Origin: Cryptomeria japonica
Taxonomy: Eukaryota; Streptophyta; Pinopsida; Cupressales; Cupressaceae
DNA: 64,000 nucleotides
Assembly (NCBI RefSeq): GCF_030272615.1
Contig: NC_081410.1
Location: 258,279,533-258,343,532 of the forward strand
Reading direction: 5' to 3'
A model generated the notes under the pieces. That model did not search any database. It was not told the origin of the DNA and worked only from the letters and a program-made list of their open reading frames with translations. Position 1 is the stretch's first letter; the number at the start of each line of letters is the position of its first letter. The position numbers and the translations under genes are program-made. Shown one piece after another: positions 10,014 through 21,766 of this stretch.

Positions 10014-12504
10014 GGATCCTAACCAACTTGAGAGATTCTCTCAACCACCAAGGCTTATTCAATAACTAACTAAGACTTATTCCAACTACAATCCTAATTG
10101 AACACAACTTGTAGTTGCTTTACATGTAATTACAAAGTGCAAGTAATAAATTAACTTGCAATTACAAAGTTTATTTTTTACATGTAACTTGTCAAAACAA
10201 AATGACAAATGCATAACTAAAACTATTCCATGTGTCTAAAGACATGACTCTAACTACATCATCCTTTGTCTGTGATGATCTTCATGTCACTTCAAGATGC
10301 TAGAACTTGAAGTATTCTGGATTGGTATAGACATCTTGAACCGGAACGGGAACTTGCATCCTTGTCTTCTTGCTTGGGGTAGTACTATCTTTTCAGGAGG
10401 GAAAGGGTTGCCTTCCTCTTTCCATGTCATGACCATCTTTGTCTTGAAAGCATTCTATGTTCGCAACCATGAATTGTTGTTGTATCTCTTTTTTGTATCG
10501 TCCTCCATTCTTTAAATTTGTTTGCAAAATAAGGCCCATGCCTTAATCCATTGATTTGGTAGATCGTGTGTGCAAACCGGACTGACAAGGGAAGAGAGAA
10601 ATTGATACAAAAATGGGCTCACAAGTGAATTTTGGGTTTTGGAAGTTGCATTACATGTGTGGGGAAAACAGGAGCATTAACTTGCAATTGTGGGGAACAA
10701 ACATGCAACTTCATATGTGTAATGGGTAACTGCAAGTTTGCAATTGTAATTGGACCTTTAGAACTCATTTTCAAGTGTTTTTTGAGTGCATTTTGGACCA
10801 ATTTCAAGTTCTAGATGGCTGACCGCAGGTAGACTTTAAATGGGAAAAATGAATGAAGGTGTGAAATGAGTGGATGAAATGGTATGTACGGATGATGGAA
10901 ATGAATATGAAAAGATTTTGGGAAGATCATCTTCAAGGAAATGGGAAGAATTTTCAACATGCAATCCGGTCCCAAAAACCCGATTTTGAAAGGATGGGTA
11001 TTTCTCATCTTTGCAACTTGGAATTTCAACAAAAGATGGTTAAATCTTTTATCCGTAAGGGAAGAACAATTATTTTCATCCAACTTGTAATCGGGATTTA
11101 AATTCCCGAATACAAGTAAAGAGGGAAAACGGGGAAGAACAATGCAATTCTAAAATTGCAAATCAAGGGGGAAAATCTCTCTCACAAAACCGATTTTTTG
11201 GGGAAGAAGCAACATATTTGAAAACGAGAAAAATGAAACAAGAAGAAAAGAAATCTTACCTTGCTCCAATCTGAAAATGCTTCTTCAACAAGATGATTAA
11301 TCAATCTTGGAATGAAGAAGACAATCCAATAAATAAACAAAAAAAACTACAATCCCAAACCCTTGCCACGTTTTTGAAAAACGTCCTTTGCATAAAAATG
11401 TGGTGTCAAATGCATGGAAAATGGCATGGAAAGTGGCCAAAACTCTTTCTAACCTCAACGCCTTAGCATACCAAGCCAAAATGATTCATAACATTGCTGA
11501 TTCGTGGCATTCCAAATGGCAAAAAACGTGGTTGCTGTTATAAAGCTAAAAACCAGCAATCTTAACCTCCATGTGGCGTGAAAGGTGTTTGAAAATGCAT
11601 GGAAATAGGAAGGAATCCTAAATGCCTTCCTCCTCCAACAAATTCTCCACAAAATTTTGTTAAAAATCCTCAAAAACGTTTTTCCTTGCAATTCGGGTTT
11701 TTTGGAACAAAGTGCAAGTTCAAAATGCATAAAACAATGAAAATCGGGTTTTTTGGAGGATATAACAAGTTTAAAATTTCACTTTTTCAACATGTTAAGC
11801 AAAATCGAGATATTTTGACCAAATAGCAAGTTTAAAATGTCAAAAATGCACTTTATAAGCAAAATCGGGTTTTTGGAGACAAAGTGCAAGTTTAAAATTG
11901 TCACTTGTTCCTTTTCAAGGCAAAATCAGGGTTTTGAGAGAGATATGCAAGTTTAAAATTACTTGCAAAGGGGAAATAAAATCCCTACAACAAGTTTTAA
12001 ATCACTTGCACACATGTAATAGGGGTTTAAAATCCCTATTACATGTAAAAACCATTAAAGTAGGGGTTTTTGGAAAGAATTACAAGTTTGCTTGTAACTT
12101 AACCAAAAAAACCCTATTTTAACTAAAAAAGTCAAAAAACATCAAAGGGGAAATAAAAAGAAAATTACAAGTTTTTATTTTTCAATAAAGTGCACATGTA
12201 ATAAGCTAAAAGTTTCCCTACAAAGACCAAAACAATGGAAATCATTAAAACTTGCAGTTCAAGGAAAATTCTCCACCTGCAGTCGAGATTTTAAAACCCG
12301 AAATTGAAGGAAAGACATAGCAAACGAACCAAGAATGCGACAAAATTCGAAACGTAGTTCGAGGATGGACTGAGGATTAAGCCAGTCCAAGGATTAGTCG
12401 AAATTATGCCTCAGGAAGCGTTTCATAGAGATTTTTTTTTTCATTTTTTCACAAAAATTTCATGTAATGGTCCTTCATTATTTAAAACAAAAATGAGGAC
12501 AACA

Positions 12505-12577
12505 AAGCAAATATGTGGGCGAAACCAAACACATGTTCTCCTTCCCTAACTGCAGATCCTAGAGTAACATTTTCTTT
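12505..12577 (-). pseudogene. RPS14: RPS14 (uS11) pseudogene, 5' half of the exon
   Basis: The minus strand reads KENVTLGSAVREGEH then VFGFAHIFA, the conserved N-terminal part of ribosomal protein S14, directly up to the X1 insertion point. The last codons overlap the AAGCA duplication and continue at 3895. Upstream, the minus strand reads ...CATAAAG|AAAAT, a possible intron acceptor; no MSRRK-like N-terminus follows, which fits a separate first exon. The gene is dead because X1 sits in it and the other half is frameshifted. Confidence 0.85.
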
Positions 12578-12748
12578 ATGTATAGATATGTATAGAATGT
12601 CATTTCAATATTAAGTTTCTTCAGCCTTTCCAACAAATCTATTCTTTGCACATGGTACAATTTTTTCATTTCCCATAATCAAAAGCCTCTCCAATTTTTT
12701 ATGTTGCCTCTCTTTTGTTAGGTTTCATTCATATTTTTACAAAAGATA
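12578..12748. other. probable RPS14 pseudogene intron / spacer
   Basis: AT-rich sequence between the RPS14 exon (minus) and the BED zinc-finger ORF (plus). No other signal was seen. Confidence 0.3.
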
Positions 12749-13057
12749 ATGGCTTTTACAAGAGGAGCTGGTGGTAGAAAGAGGGATCCTTGTTGGAAAC
12801 ATGGGACACTTGGTGCAAAGCAAGGAGAAGTTATTTGTAACCATTGCACGAGGCGTATGAGCAATGGCATAAATCGACTCAACTATCACCTTGCATGGAT
12901 CATTGGAAATAACATTATGCCATGTGATAGTTGTCTCGAAGAGGTTGAGAGGGAGGCAAAATCAATGCTTATAGCATATGAGAAAAAGAATGCAGATAAA
13001 AAGAGGGCAGCAAAGGCAATGACAGCCCCGATGGTAGATTTCTATTGTATAGGATAA
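12749..13057 (+). pseudogene. BED-type zinc-finger fragment, hAT transposase N-terminus
   Basis: This 102-codon ORF opens with GGRKRDPCWKHG, followed by C-x2-C (CNHC), a GINRLNYHLA block with a zinc-ligand histidine, and a later C-x2-C (CDSC). The layout is that of the BED zinc finger at the start of many plant hAT transposases and their domesticated relatives, where it binds terminal DNA. The C-terminal part (VEREAKSMLIAYEKKNADKKRAAKA) is basic and helical. No DUF659 or dimerisation region follows, so this is a 5' fragment or an exon of a dead copy. A stand-alone BED protein is possible but less likely. Confidence 0.65.
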
Positions 13058-13089
13058 TAAACCAATCTGTTTATGCTGGGAAGAGGTCT

Positions 13090-13245
13090 GTTTGTATAGC
13101 CGAGTCTTGGGGACTCATGACTCTCCAGGACTCGCTCTAGGCAAAAATCACTAGAAATTGGTTATTTTGCCAAGTCATGTCAATTTTTTGCCGAGTCTCG
13201 AGTCGGGTCAGCCTTGTCGAGTCTAAGTCTCGTTTCTATGCTAAT
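13090..13245. repeat. GAGTC/GACTC-rich segment
   Basis: A dense run of GAGTC, GACTC and CGAGTC words (for example GCCGAGTCTTGGGGACTC and GCCGAGTCTCGAGTCGGG). A similar run lies at 37371-37470. The origin is unknown; it probably represents a dispersed repeat. Confidence 0.5.
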
Positions 13246-13395
13246 AACACTTAAAATGATAATAATAATTTAAGAATAATAGTCTCTGATACCACTTCTA
13301 AAAATTTGTCCTTATGTTATACAATTGATATCATTTATAATTTGATGATATATGATATATGAGAACAATACCATTGTTGTCTCTGATTCAACACT

Positions 13396-13982
13396 TAGGG
13401 ACATATCTCTTCCAAATCGTACCTCTTTCCAGCATAAACGGATTGGTTTATTATACAAATCACATCCCTTCATGATACCAATTAGTTTATTATGCAAATC
13501 ACTTTTCATTTGTATAATCGTTGCCTTCCATGATTATATATATAGCGATGGGTGATTTGTTGCTCCTGATATGTCTTTATGAATATGCAGATGTATATGA
13601 TATTGCTTATAGCAACATAGTGTTGTTTCTGCTCTGTCTTTGTAAACTTGCAACAATGGTGTGTTTCCTGATTTCGTACTTTATGTATATGCAACCAGTT
13701 TATGCCAATGATGCTTGCTCACTTGAGTGATCTAATAAGGATATAAATGAAATAAGAAGTAATCCAATGACGATGAGAGAATGGATTTGATATTTATTAT
13801 ATATCTTGCAATATCAAAGGGGTTGCATCACTTGAAGGTCTAAGGGACATATCTCTTCCAAAACGTACCTCTTCCTAGGATAAACAGATTGGTTTATTAT
13901 ACAAATCACATCCCTTCATGATACCAATTAGTTTCTTATGCATATAACTTTTCATTTGTATAATCGTTGCCTTCCATGATTA
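13396..13982 (+). repeat. direct repeat pair, about 140 bp each
   Basis: The segments 13396-13536 and 13842-13982 are near-identical (shared words AGGGACATATCTCTTCC, TTGGTTTATTATACAAATC and TCGTTGCCTTCCATGATT) and are separated by about 305 bp of AT-rich DNA. There is no PBS or PPT between them, so they do not look like LTRs; a local duplication is the simplest reading. Confidence 0.75.
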
Positions 13983-13997
13983 ATCGTTGTTTGCTAT

Positions 13998-16383
13998 TGT
14001 AATGTCCCCTTCTCAGCAGTAATCAGTGCAGTTGACCGTTAGCCTATTCCTGAGACTCGTAGGCTAGTCGAATGCAGAAATTAGGGTTTCTTACCTCTGG
14101 GAGGATGTTTCTGTAGTTTCAAAGGCTTACATGTTGGAATTTGTCAGATTGGATTGCGGATTCCTTATGGGTTTTTAGAAAGCTTTGCAGTGAGGGTACA
14201 TGCATAGCAAGTTATGGAGTTTGACCAACTTACTATTTTTAGTAAGTGGAGGCAGAAGCAGTTGAGTTCTCTGGGTTTTTCTGGGTTTTCTGAGAGCTCT
14301 GTGATGGTATAACATGCAAACCAATCTGAGGACCTTTTTCGAGACTTACTATTTTTACTAAGTTTAGCAGTTGCTTAGAATGTGGTAAAAATCACTTTGG
14401 AAACACTTACTATTTTTAGCAGTATGCTATTTATAGTAAGTACCATTTTTGGCAAGGATTTTGCAACTCAGCTCAGTGATTATTTTAAGCAGTTCAGTTC
14501 AGAGCTCCAACTCAGTTCAGTTTTGGTGATTTCGAGCACTTCAGTCTCCGGCTCAATTTGGCAATAATCAGTATTTGAGGAGAAGGTATTTTTAATATAT
14601 TAATACCTTAGGCATGAGGTATTAATATTTGATTATTTTATGGATGGATGACTTAGGAGGGGAGAAAATATTAATTTTATCGTAAGTCTATTTGGGCGAA
14701 ATTTGCATATGACTTCAAGGGGGTCGTCATGGTGTTAATAATTAAATTATAACTCAAGGCAAATGGAGCAATTTTCTAAGTATATTGCCTTACTAATATT
14801 TTTTATTTGGAAGTCATAGTTGGGCGGCCACTTTACACTTTATTTTATGACACTTATATTTATTAAAAACAGCAATTTTGGGTGAATGTGAGTTGGGCGA
14901 ACTTGTGCAAGAAAATGAAATGAAATGCAACGCCAAATGATGAAATGGAATGGCATTTGGTTTGGGTGCATTTGGAGAACATTTGAATTTGAATTTGGTT
15001 GGCAAAAAGTTATAAATACAGGCCTTGGGCTCTCATTTGGCATCCATGAAAATTTGTATAACGAAGTGCTGTCGGAATGGTGCCAAATTCGTGCTTCGAT
15101 GTTGTGAGCTTCCTAGCCTATGTCAGTTTCGTGCTTGAGAGATAGCACCTAGCTGCGGAGAGACTATTTCTCACTCAAAGGAATAGATAGAGCGTATTGG
15201 GAATGGTTGCTTCAATCGGTTTTCTGTTTTGGTGTGAGTTTGTGTTTTTCCGGGTTGCTGGTTGGCGTCATGGCTGAAGCGTATTTTCACTCCCAGTTTC
15301 CTGTGTAGGCTCCTATTGATTCTGGGTATTGGTTCTAAAGATTTCTATGCTCCGAGTGATAAGATTTGTAAGTTTATAGCCTCTAGTATTGAGTTTCCAA
15401 ATTTTAATTGCAAATCGAACTTTTCAGCTTAGACGTTTTTGTTAGGGAGTGCATTGAGATGCGTGCTGAGTGTTTGGGGTTATATTGTTGTTGTTTTTCT
15501 GTTGTTTCTTAGTCGGTCTATGTTATTTATCTGTTGGGGTATGTTGTTGAGTGATTTGAGTGGAGCATTTTGGTGTGTCTTGGTGTTGCTGGTTATGCAT
15601 TTCCAGCTTGCTATCATAAATATCAGATTTTTGAAAGTTGGTCATTGGGTGTGCTTTTGAGAGTGTGAGTAGATTGGGTGGTTAGATGATGATTGGAGGT
15701 GTTGTTGCAGTTGTCAGCTCATAATCAACAGTTGGCTATCAAATTTCATATTTATTGTAATGCTGGTTAGTAGTACTAACAGCAACATTTTGGCTTTCTG
15801 CTGTCCCACTACATAAGTGGAAGAGGTTGGCTCAGCCGCCTATCTTAGATTAGTAATATTTATTATATTCAGAAATCTTGTAATGAATTTGTAAAGCTGG
15901 TTAGTAGTACTAAAAACCATCTTTCAGATTTCTTAGTTGGCTCCCACTGCATAAGTGGAAGAGGGTGATTTGGCTGCCTATCTTGAGTTTGTAATTTTGT
16001 CCTCCTGCTGAATAAGCGGTGGAGTTGATATTAATTTCTATTTCTAGTCCTTCCGTTGCACAAGCGGTTGAGTGATTGCATTCTTCAGTTCTTTGGCTTG
16101 TCCTTGGCTGGTTTACTGCTAGATGATTGAATAGTTTTCAATATCCCGTTGTATAAGCGGAAGGGGTTGGCTTGCCGCCCGAAGATTGTAATCATTTTCA
16201 GTTATTGGCATCTAATGATCCCCTCGACACTGTATGCTCTCACCCTCCCAGATTGGGTTCTCGGTGAACTGAAAGTGGAGGGTTACTTTCAGCAGCATTT
16301 GGTTTTCATTTCCTAACCATAACAAGTGTTGTGTTGAATGTAATTGTGGAAAAAATTGGGAAAAAATTAAGGGGGATATTACA
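13998..16383 (+). mobile_element. 5' LTR of element A (family Z, gypsy-like)
   Basis: It begins TGTAATGTCCCC and ends GGGGGATATTACA (2386 bp), followed two bases later by a primer-binding site. A TATA box, TATAAATA, lies at 15011-15018, leaving about 1.35 kb of R-U5. U3 holds palindromes of the type ACTTACTATTTTTAGTAAGT (near 14226, 14344 and 14404). R-U5 holds a tandem set of small hairpins (15800-16190). LTRs of element B are diverged relatives with the same organisation. No 3' LTR of element A is visible, so no target-site duplication can be checked. Confidence 0.85.
15800..16190 (+). repeat. tandem small hairpins CC(A/G)(C/T)T-N4-A(A)GYGG in LTR A
   Basis: Five copies of a stem-loop such as CCCACTACATAAGTGG lie near 15805, 15943, 16003, 16051 and 16145, most followed by a GAGGTTGGCTTGCCGCC-like tail. 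Stem bases differ between copies but largely stay paired (CCACT/AGTGG versus CCGTT/AAGCGG). LTR B has the same array at 28025-28310. Confidence 0.7.
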
Positions 16384-16384
16384 G

Positions 16385-16396
16385 TGGTATCAGAGC
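16385..16396 (+). promoter_or_regulatory. primer-binding site of element A (initiator tRNA-Met type)
   Basis: TGGTATCAGAGC, complementary to the 3' end of plant initiator methionine tRNA, one base after the LTR end. It fixes the LTR boundary and plus orientation. Confidence 0.9.
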
Positions 16397-16429
16397 CATT
16401 CCTGCCAGCCTGTGTGACAGAAGGGTTCC

Positions 16430-17278
16430 ATGAGTGACAGAAATATCAGATACTACAATCAGGAACAAAGAAGGGAGCAGTTTCAGATACCATTAGTGCC
16501 AGTAGAGGAAACCTTTTCAAAAGTTTTGAGAAACAAAGATCGGGAAGTTGATTCAGTGGATTCAATGGGAGAGAGAATATTTGGTCAGGATGATGCACAT
16601 GTGGTTGTGGAGAGAGTTGATAAAAAGTTTGACACTATGATGGACATGATGTCCCAGTTGTTGGCCACTTTTAATCATAGTGTTGGAAGAGGTCATAGTC
16701 AAAATCATAATCAAAATACCAATGGAAACGGGAGTAGCCATGGAAGCAACAATGGAGGAGCACCTGGAGGGTCAGTATCAAGACCTTTGCAACCCGTCTT
16801 CCTACCCAAGGAAGTGTCTCAAGCTGAAATTGAGATACCAATAGTGGATGAAATAAGGAAGAGTTACATGGAGTATGCTTCTCTCTGTGCAGAAATCCAG
16901 AATATCCTCACCTTGGACCAGTTTATGAACCAAAAGAAGAAGAGAGGTGGAAGATATGATAATTGCCCTTATGCTCCACGAGATTATCAACAAGCCCTTG
17001 GAAAGGTTACTCTAGCCCACTTTGACGGAAGTGATAAGTGTTCTACTAGATCATGGGTTCAGAAATTGGACAATTATTTGTCCTTGAGACCAATGTTGGA
17101 AGAAGATGAAAAAACAATAATTGAGATTGTGCATGATGTTTCTTATGGAGCTAGTGACAGTGTTGAATGCACTCATGTGCTTCTAGAGGAAGAGAAGATG
17201 AAAATTGAAGATGTTAAACCAAAGGAAAAAGATAGAAATTCATATTGTTTTGGGATGTCCCCAATGAAGTTCATGTAA
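16430..17278 (+). pseudogene. gag (capsid-region) remnant of element A, 282 codons
   Basis: The frame starts 34 bases after the PBS. It has a polar N-terminal part with a His/Asn/Gly-rich stretch (residues about 85-115), then a capsid-like block LAHFDGSDKCSTRSWVQKLD (about 195-215) followed by NYLSLRPMLEEDEK, the signature of Ty3/gypsy gag. After that block the usual AHEWW-type capsid sequence is missing and the frame runs into an acidic tail, so an internal deletion has fused gag to sequence related to element B. Gag would package the element RNA. No zinc knuckle, protease or RT follows. The ORF is open but structurally incomplete. Confidence 0.75.
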
Positions 17279-18003
17279 CTTCATTTGATGAGGAAACGGA
17301 TACATCTAAGGATGCCTACATGGTAAATTTAGAAATGCAAAAGGTTAACAAGTTGTTGAATGGAGATTCATGTTATGAAGCTGAAAATATTGCAGCTAAT
17401 GAAGAAGTTCCTAATGACCAAGAGGCTGTCCTATTTTGTGAGTTTAAAATATACCAAGATGATGACATTCAAGGGGCAGATTTAGAGGACCAATTAGACA
17501 TTGCATTTCAGAATAATGGTGTTGAGACTCATAGTTTGAAGAATGATCTTGACCAAATTTTGAAAGTCTTTGACTTGGAGCAGTGTCCTAAATTGGAATT
17601 TTCGGATTTAGGACAGCAAGATAGTTGGTCTAAGTTGGAAAAAGGAAATACTTTTCAGATTGTTGATAACCCTCTTTTTGTGATGAGTGTTGATGTGACC
17701 TTAGATAATCCACTCTTTTAGTTGGATGGTGAGATGGCTCTTAACCCTGATGACATGAATGAGATATGGGATCCAGGTGTGGTATGTAATTGTGAAGTAG
17801 AACAGGTCGAGTTATCTATTGGGTCATCCAAGTTTGTTGGTGACTTACTCTCTACAGAGGACCATGATGGTGTGGATTGCCATGATTTAATGGTTGACCT
17901 TAGAAGCCTATAGTTTGACGAGGAGTATTGCATTGGTGATGAATCTACAAGCATCATTGAATGCATTTTCAATGGGGGCCAAATGGGAATCTTAGGAGTA
18001 TAG
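17245..18003 (+). pseudogene. acidic ORFs of element A, related to element B ORFs
   Basis: Two frames (17245-17721 and 17722-17913), then open-looking sequence with a stop at 17911-17913, encode strongly acidic protein with no recognised domain. Motifs shared with element B show common origin: DNPLF occurs twice here (near 17668 and 17706) and again near 30420, and the IWDPG block near 17767 recurs near 29298. The gag frame overlaps the first 34 bases. The role is unknown; this family Z internal protein replaces normal pol in both elements. Confidence 0.6.
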
Positions 18004-20000
18004 CAACAACATCCAAAAAATTGTTCAAAAAAAAAAGAGAAAGGATCTTCCCACAAATACTTCTCATCTTTTCTCAAAAACAATCCGTTCAAACTTTAAT
18101 ACATGAATTGTAAACAATCTAAAAAACTTGAACATTGTTTTTAATAATCCATTTTAATTTCATTTCTAAGAGTCATTGTGAGCGACTTGAAAAAAGACAT
18201 TCATTCTAGCTCTCAGCTAATTTCCATTACTTTTTAGGGCAAACATAGTCCCCTAAACAAAAATAAATATGCATCAAAACAAGAAGTGGTAGGCTATGTA
18301 GAACCAATATATTATCTATAGCTGGTCAACCAAATTGAAATCACCAAGAAGAATCTCGGATTATAGGATATATAGGGCGAAAGAAAAAAACAAGATAGAG
18401 GCTTGAAAACCAAGGGGTGTGATGGGTTAAAGTTTGCAAAGTAAATGAAAGCATAACTATTTTGCATTACTTGCATATTTGAATAAAGTCTATAGGGTTC
18501 TTATCATGCCAACTATGTTGTTATATTCACATGTTATTTTCCCATATATACATGCAACTTCTCTTTTGTTGGGGACTGGGGGGAGTAAGGGTTTAGTGAG
18601 GAGGGAGTAGACAAAACGTTAATCCAAACATCTAGAATAATGACAAGGGTGGAATATTTTGCACACTGAGCTAAGAGTAATATTACAACCAATGATAAAC
18701 TAAGGAGAAACTTGTTGGTGCCCATATGAAACCCAGTATTTGTTTCACTTCTGATCAATTTGTTGTCATTTATCATGTCATCCTTGTGATGATCAATGTC
18801 AACTAGGCTTTTCCCCTATCAAGTTGCAAAGTTGTCTGGTCATGGTCCAGTTTTTCAACTAACCATACTTGCGGATTGCCTAAGATTGAACTATTATAGT
18901 GAAAGATGAAAAAGTCCCTAATTGATGGTGGCTCCACTAGTAGAAAGAAGAGAAGGAAATGACAAAGAATTGAGATTGGCAAAGAACTCAGTAAACTCCT
19001 CTAGCACTCTATTTGAAGGGCAATGTTAGCACAAATCCATGCTAAGGAAGAATGCAAAGACAAGTTTTAGAGAAACACACTATTCTAATGGCTCACCTCA
19101 AAGTTCTCCCTAAGCATGAAAAAAGATGGAAAAGAAAAACATGCAAAGGTTTGAGTTGTTCCAACTATCAAAGAGTGGTTTTTAAATAAGATGGCATGAA
19201 AGTGAATGAGATAGAGGGGACCTTAGACAAGAGGGGTGGAGATCCATATGAAGCTTCCAAAAAGCCTCTTCATTGTGTTCATTGTCATAATATTGAGAGA
19301 ACTAGAGATAAATAATAAGCAAAGGACAATCATGTTGCTACTTCTATTGTGGGATTGCTACTTGAAGAGATAGTTTAAAAACTTGTAACTTAGCAAAAAT
19401 TGGGCCAAACCCAATTTTGACTTGGATTTGGCAACTCAACAAAAAACTAGATAAAAATCAAAATATTTAAAAATAATTAAATTCTTTAAAACAAAATCTT
19501 GCAAAATATACTTACACGACTCCTAAAAATAAATTCTTGTGTTATGCAAAGTTATTACTTTAATGAATAATGTGCATCAATACAAAGCTTGACAATAGTT
19601 AATTAATTTAATTAATGAAAGTACAAACACAAGATCAATAACCTCAACATAAGCTTCTACAACAGAGGCTTAACATCAGTTCACATTCATTCACTACACA
19701 AAAACAAAATAATTTGACTTAAAAGTTCAAATGAAAATTTCTGCAACATAAGTCTACCATGAGCTCTCATATTACACATTATGTGTTCAAAGAACTATTT
19801 AAACTCTCAAGAGGTAGTTTTTAGCGGAAAAAAATTAAAATATTAATTAAATATTTCAAAAGAAAAACCACTTTTTTAAAGCAATCATATACCCGTCTAA
19901 AGAAAAGATGAAATAAAACAAATTTAAAGCAAACTGTCTCTAAAACAAATAGTAAAACAAAGGTCTATTAATAGGCTCATCTTTGTCTCCCTGTAATAGC
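18004..20000. other. gene-free stretch, decayed repeats
   Basis: No intact frame was found. A short plus-strand segment at 19229-19312 reads KRGGDPYEASKKPLHCVHCH before a stop, which could be a retrotransposon zinc-knuckle relic, but the evidence is thin. The rest is AT-rich. No 3' LTR for element A was found here. Confidence 0.4.
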
Positions 20001-20012
20001 CATTATGTTGTT

Positions 20013-20043
20013 GTCCTCATTTTTGTTCCCAAAAATGAAGGAC
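20013..20043 (+). promoter_or_regulatory. hairpin at the 5' terminus of X2
   Basis: GTCCT and CATTTTTG pair with CAAAAATG and AGGAC around a TTCC loop, with one bulge. X1 keeps the outer stem (GTCCTCATT with AATGAAGGAC) although its loop differs. Confidence 0.6.
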
Positions 20044-21766
20044 CACTACGATGGAATTTTTATGAAAAATGAAAATTATTACTCTATGACATGCTTCCCG
20101 AGGCGAAATTTTGACTAATCCTTGGACTAGCTTAATCCTCAGTCCATTCTCGAACTACGTTTCAAATTTCGTCCAATTCTGGGTTCGTTTGCCATGCCTT
20201 TCCTTCAATTTCGGGTTTTAAAACCCAGACTGCAGGTGGAGAATTTTCTTCAAAATGCAAGTTTTAATGATATTCATTGTTGTGGTCTTTGTAGGGGAAT
20301 TTTTGATCACTTACATGTGCATTTTTTATTTCAAATATGTCACTTGTAATTTATTTTAAGTTTCCCATTTAATGTTTTTATCTTTTTGTTGTTTTTTGGT
20401 CATTTTTAGTTAAAATAGGGGTTTTTTAGCTCAACTGCAAGTAAACTTGCAGTTTGTCCAAAAAACCCCTACTTTAATGGGTTTTACATGTAATAGGGAT
20501 TTTAAATCCCCATTACATGTGTGCAAGTGTTTAATACTTGTTGTAGGGATTTTATTTCCCCCTTACAAGTATTTTTAAACTTGCAGTTTGTCTTTTAAAA
20601 CCCGATTTTAACATAAAGTTCATTTTTGACAATTTTTAAACTTGTCATTTGTCCAAAAAAACCCGATTTTAACATAAAGTTCATTTTTGACAATTTTTAA
20701 ACTTGTTGTTTTATATTTAAAACCCGATTTTGAGCATGAAAAGGAAAAAGGAGAAAATCGAACTTGTCATTTTATGTTTAAAACCCGATTTGCTTCCTTC
20801 GAACTTGTCATTCATTTTTCAAAACCCGAAATGCAAGAATGAAGCGATTTTGGACTTTTTCAAGGCGAAATTCGTGGATGAATCGTTGGATGATGGGGGC
20901 GTTTTGAGTTTGCATCCTATCTTCTTGCATTTTTTGACATCTATCATGCCATTTCAAAGACAAATCCGCTGGTTTTTACCCTAAGAAACAGCAACTGCGT
21001 TTTTTTTAACGTGCCTCATGAATGCCACGATTTGAGCGGTTAAATCTTCAATGTTGCCCACACTCCTAAATCGTTTTGGCCTTTCTTCCTAAGGCGTGGA
21101 GGGTAAGAGCAGGTTCGCACCATTTAATGGTGCATTGAATGTGTAATGAATGCCACGTTTTTTCACAAAAACGTGACTCTCTTGGCTGCGTTTTTTGGCA
21201 TTGATACCTCTTCAAACACCTTTGGTATTATTGCTTTAGCAAATACCTTGATCGTTTTGCTGCAACAAACTTGAAATGAACACTTTCATTGGCATTTTAC
21301 TCTTGCAAGTTTAAGATTGCTACCATTTTTGGGGGCATTTTCACAAAAACGTGATAAGGGTTTAAAAGTTCAGTTTTGCTTCTTCATCTCAAGAAGTATT
21401 GCATTGTTGGAGAAGCATTTTGATTTTCCAATCAAGGTATGTTCTTCCTTTCTTCTCTTCTTTTTATTTTCATGTTTTCTTCATTTTTTGTTATTAATTG
21501 CATTCTTCACATGTGTTGTTCTTCCCTTAAAATTGGTTTTCATGAAACAAATCTTCCCTTTGAAATGCAATTGTTAAATTGCATTATTCTTCTCAAAATT
21601 CCATCTTAGCTAGTATTCGGGATTTTTAATCTCGATTACAAGTTCGCTGGAAATTGTTGTTCTTCCCTTACGGTTGAGAAATTTAATCATTTTTGGTTAA
21701 ATTTCCAAGCTTGAAAAATGTGAAATACCTCTCTCTTGCAAATTCGTGTTTTGAAAACCGGATTAC

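Larger units (their letters stand above)
3896..12504 (-). mobile_element. X1: giant LTR-like unit (solo LTR), ORF-less copy, with nested Y4
   Basis: On the minus strand the unit starts TGTTGTCCTCATTTTTG at 12504 and ends CAACCAACA at 3896. It is flanked by the exact 5-bp duplication AAGCA (3891-3895 and 12505-12509). Joining the flanks restores an uninterrupted RPS14 reading frame, which independently proves both ends. Removing nested Y4 leaves about 3.3 kb. X1 is the inverted relative of X2 (20006-26662): 10019-12504 matches the X2 leader and the post-ORF segment, and 3896-4740 matches the X2 TATA box, R-U5 and end. The 3.3-kb difference corresponds to loss of the X2 ORF between about 10290 and 10810. 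There is no terminal direct repeat, so it behaves as a solo LTR. Confidence 0.88.

Noticed and set aside
13396-13982. Direct repeats as LTRs of a small retroelement
   Set aside because: No TG...CA ends, PBS or PPT, and no flanking duplication.
19229-19312. Retrotransposon zinc knuckle
   Set aside because: Only a CVHCH cluster within 28 codons before a stop; mentioned as a note, not called as a gene.
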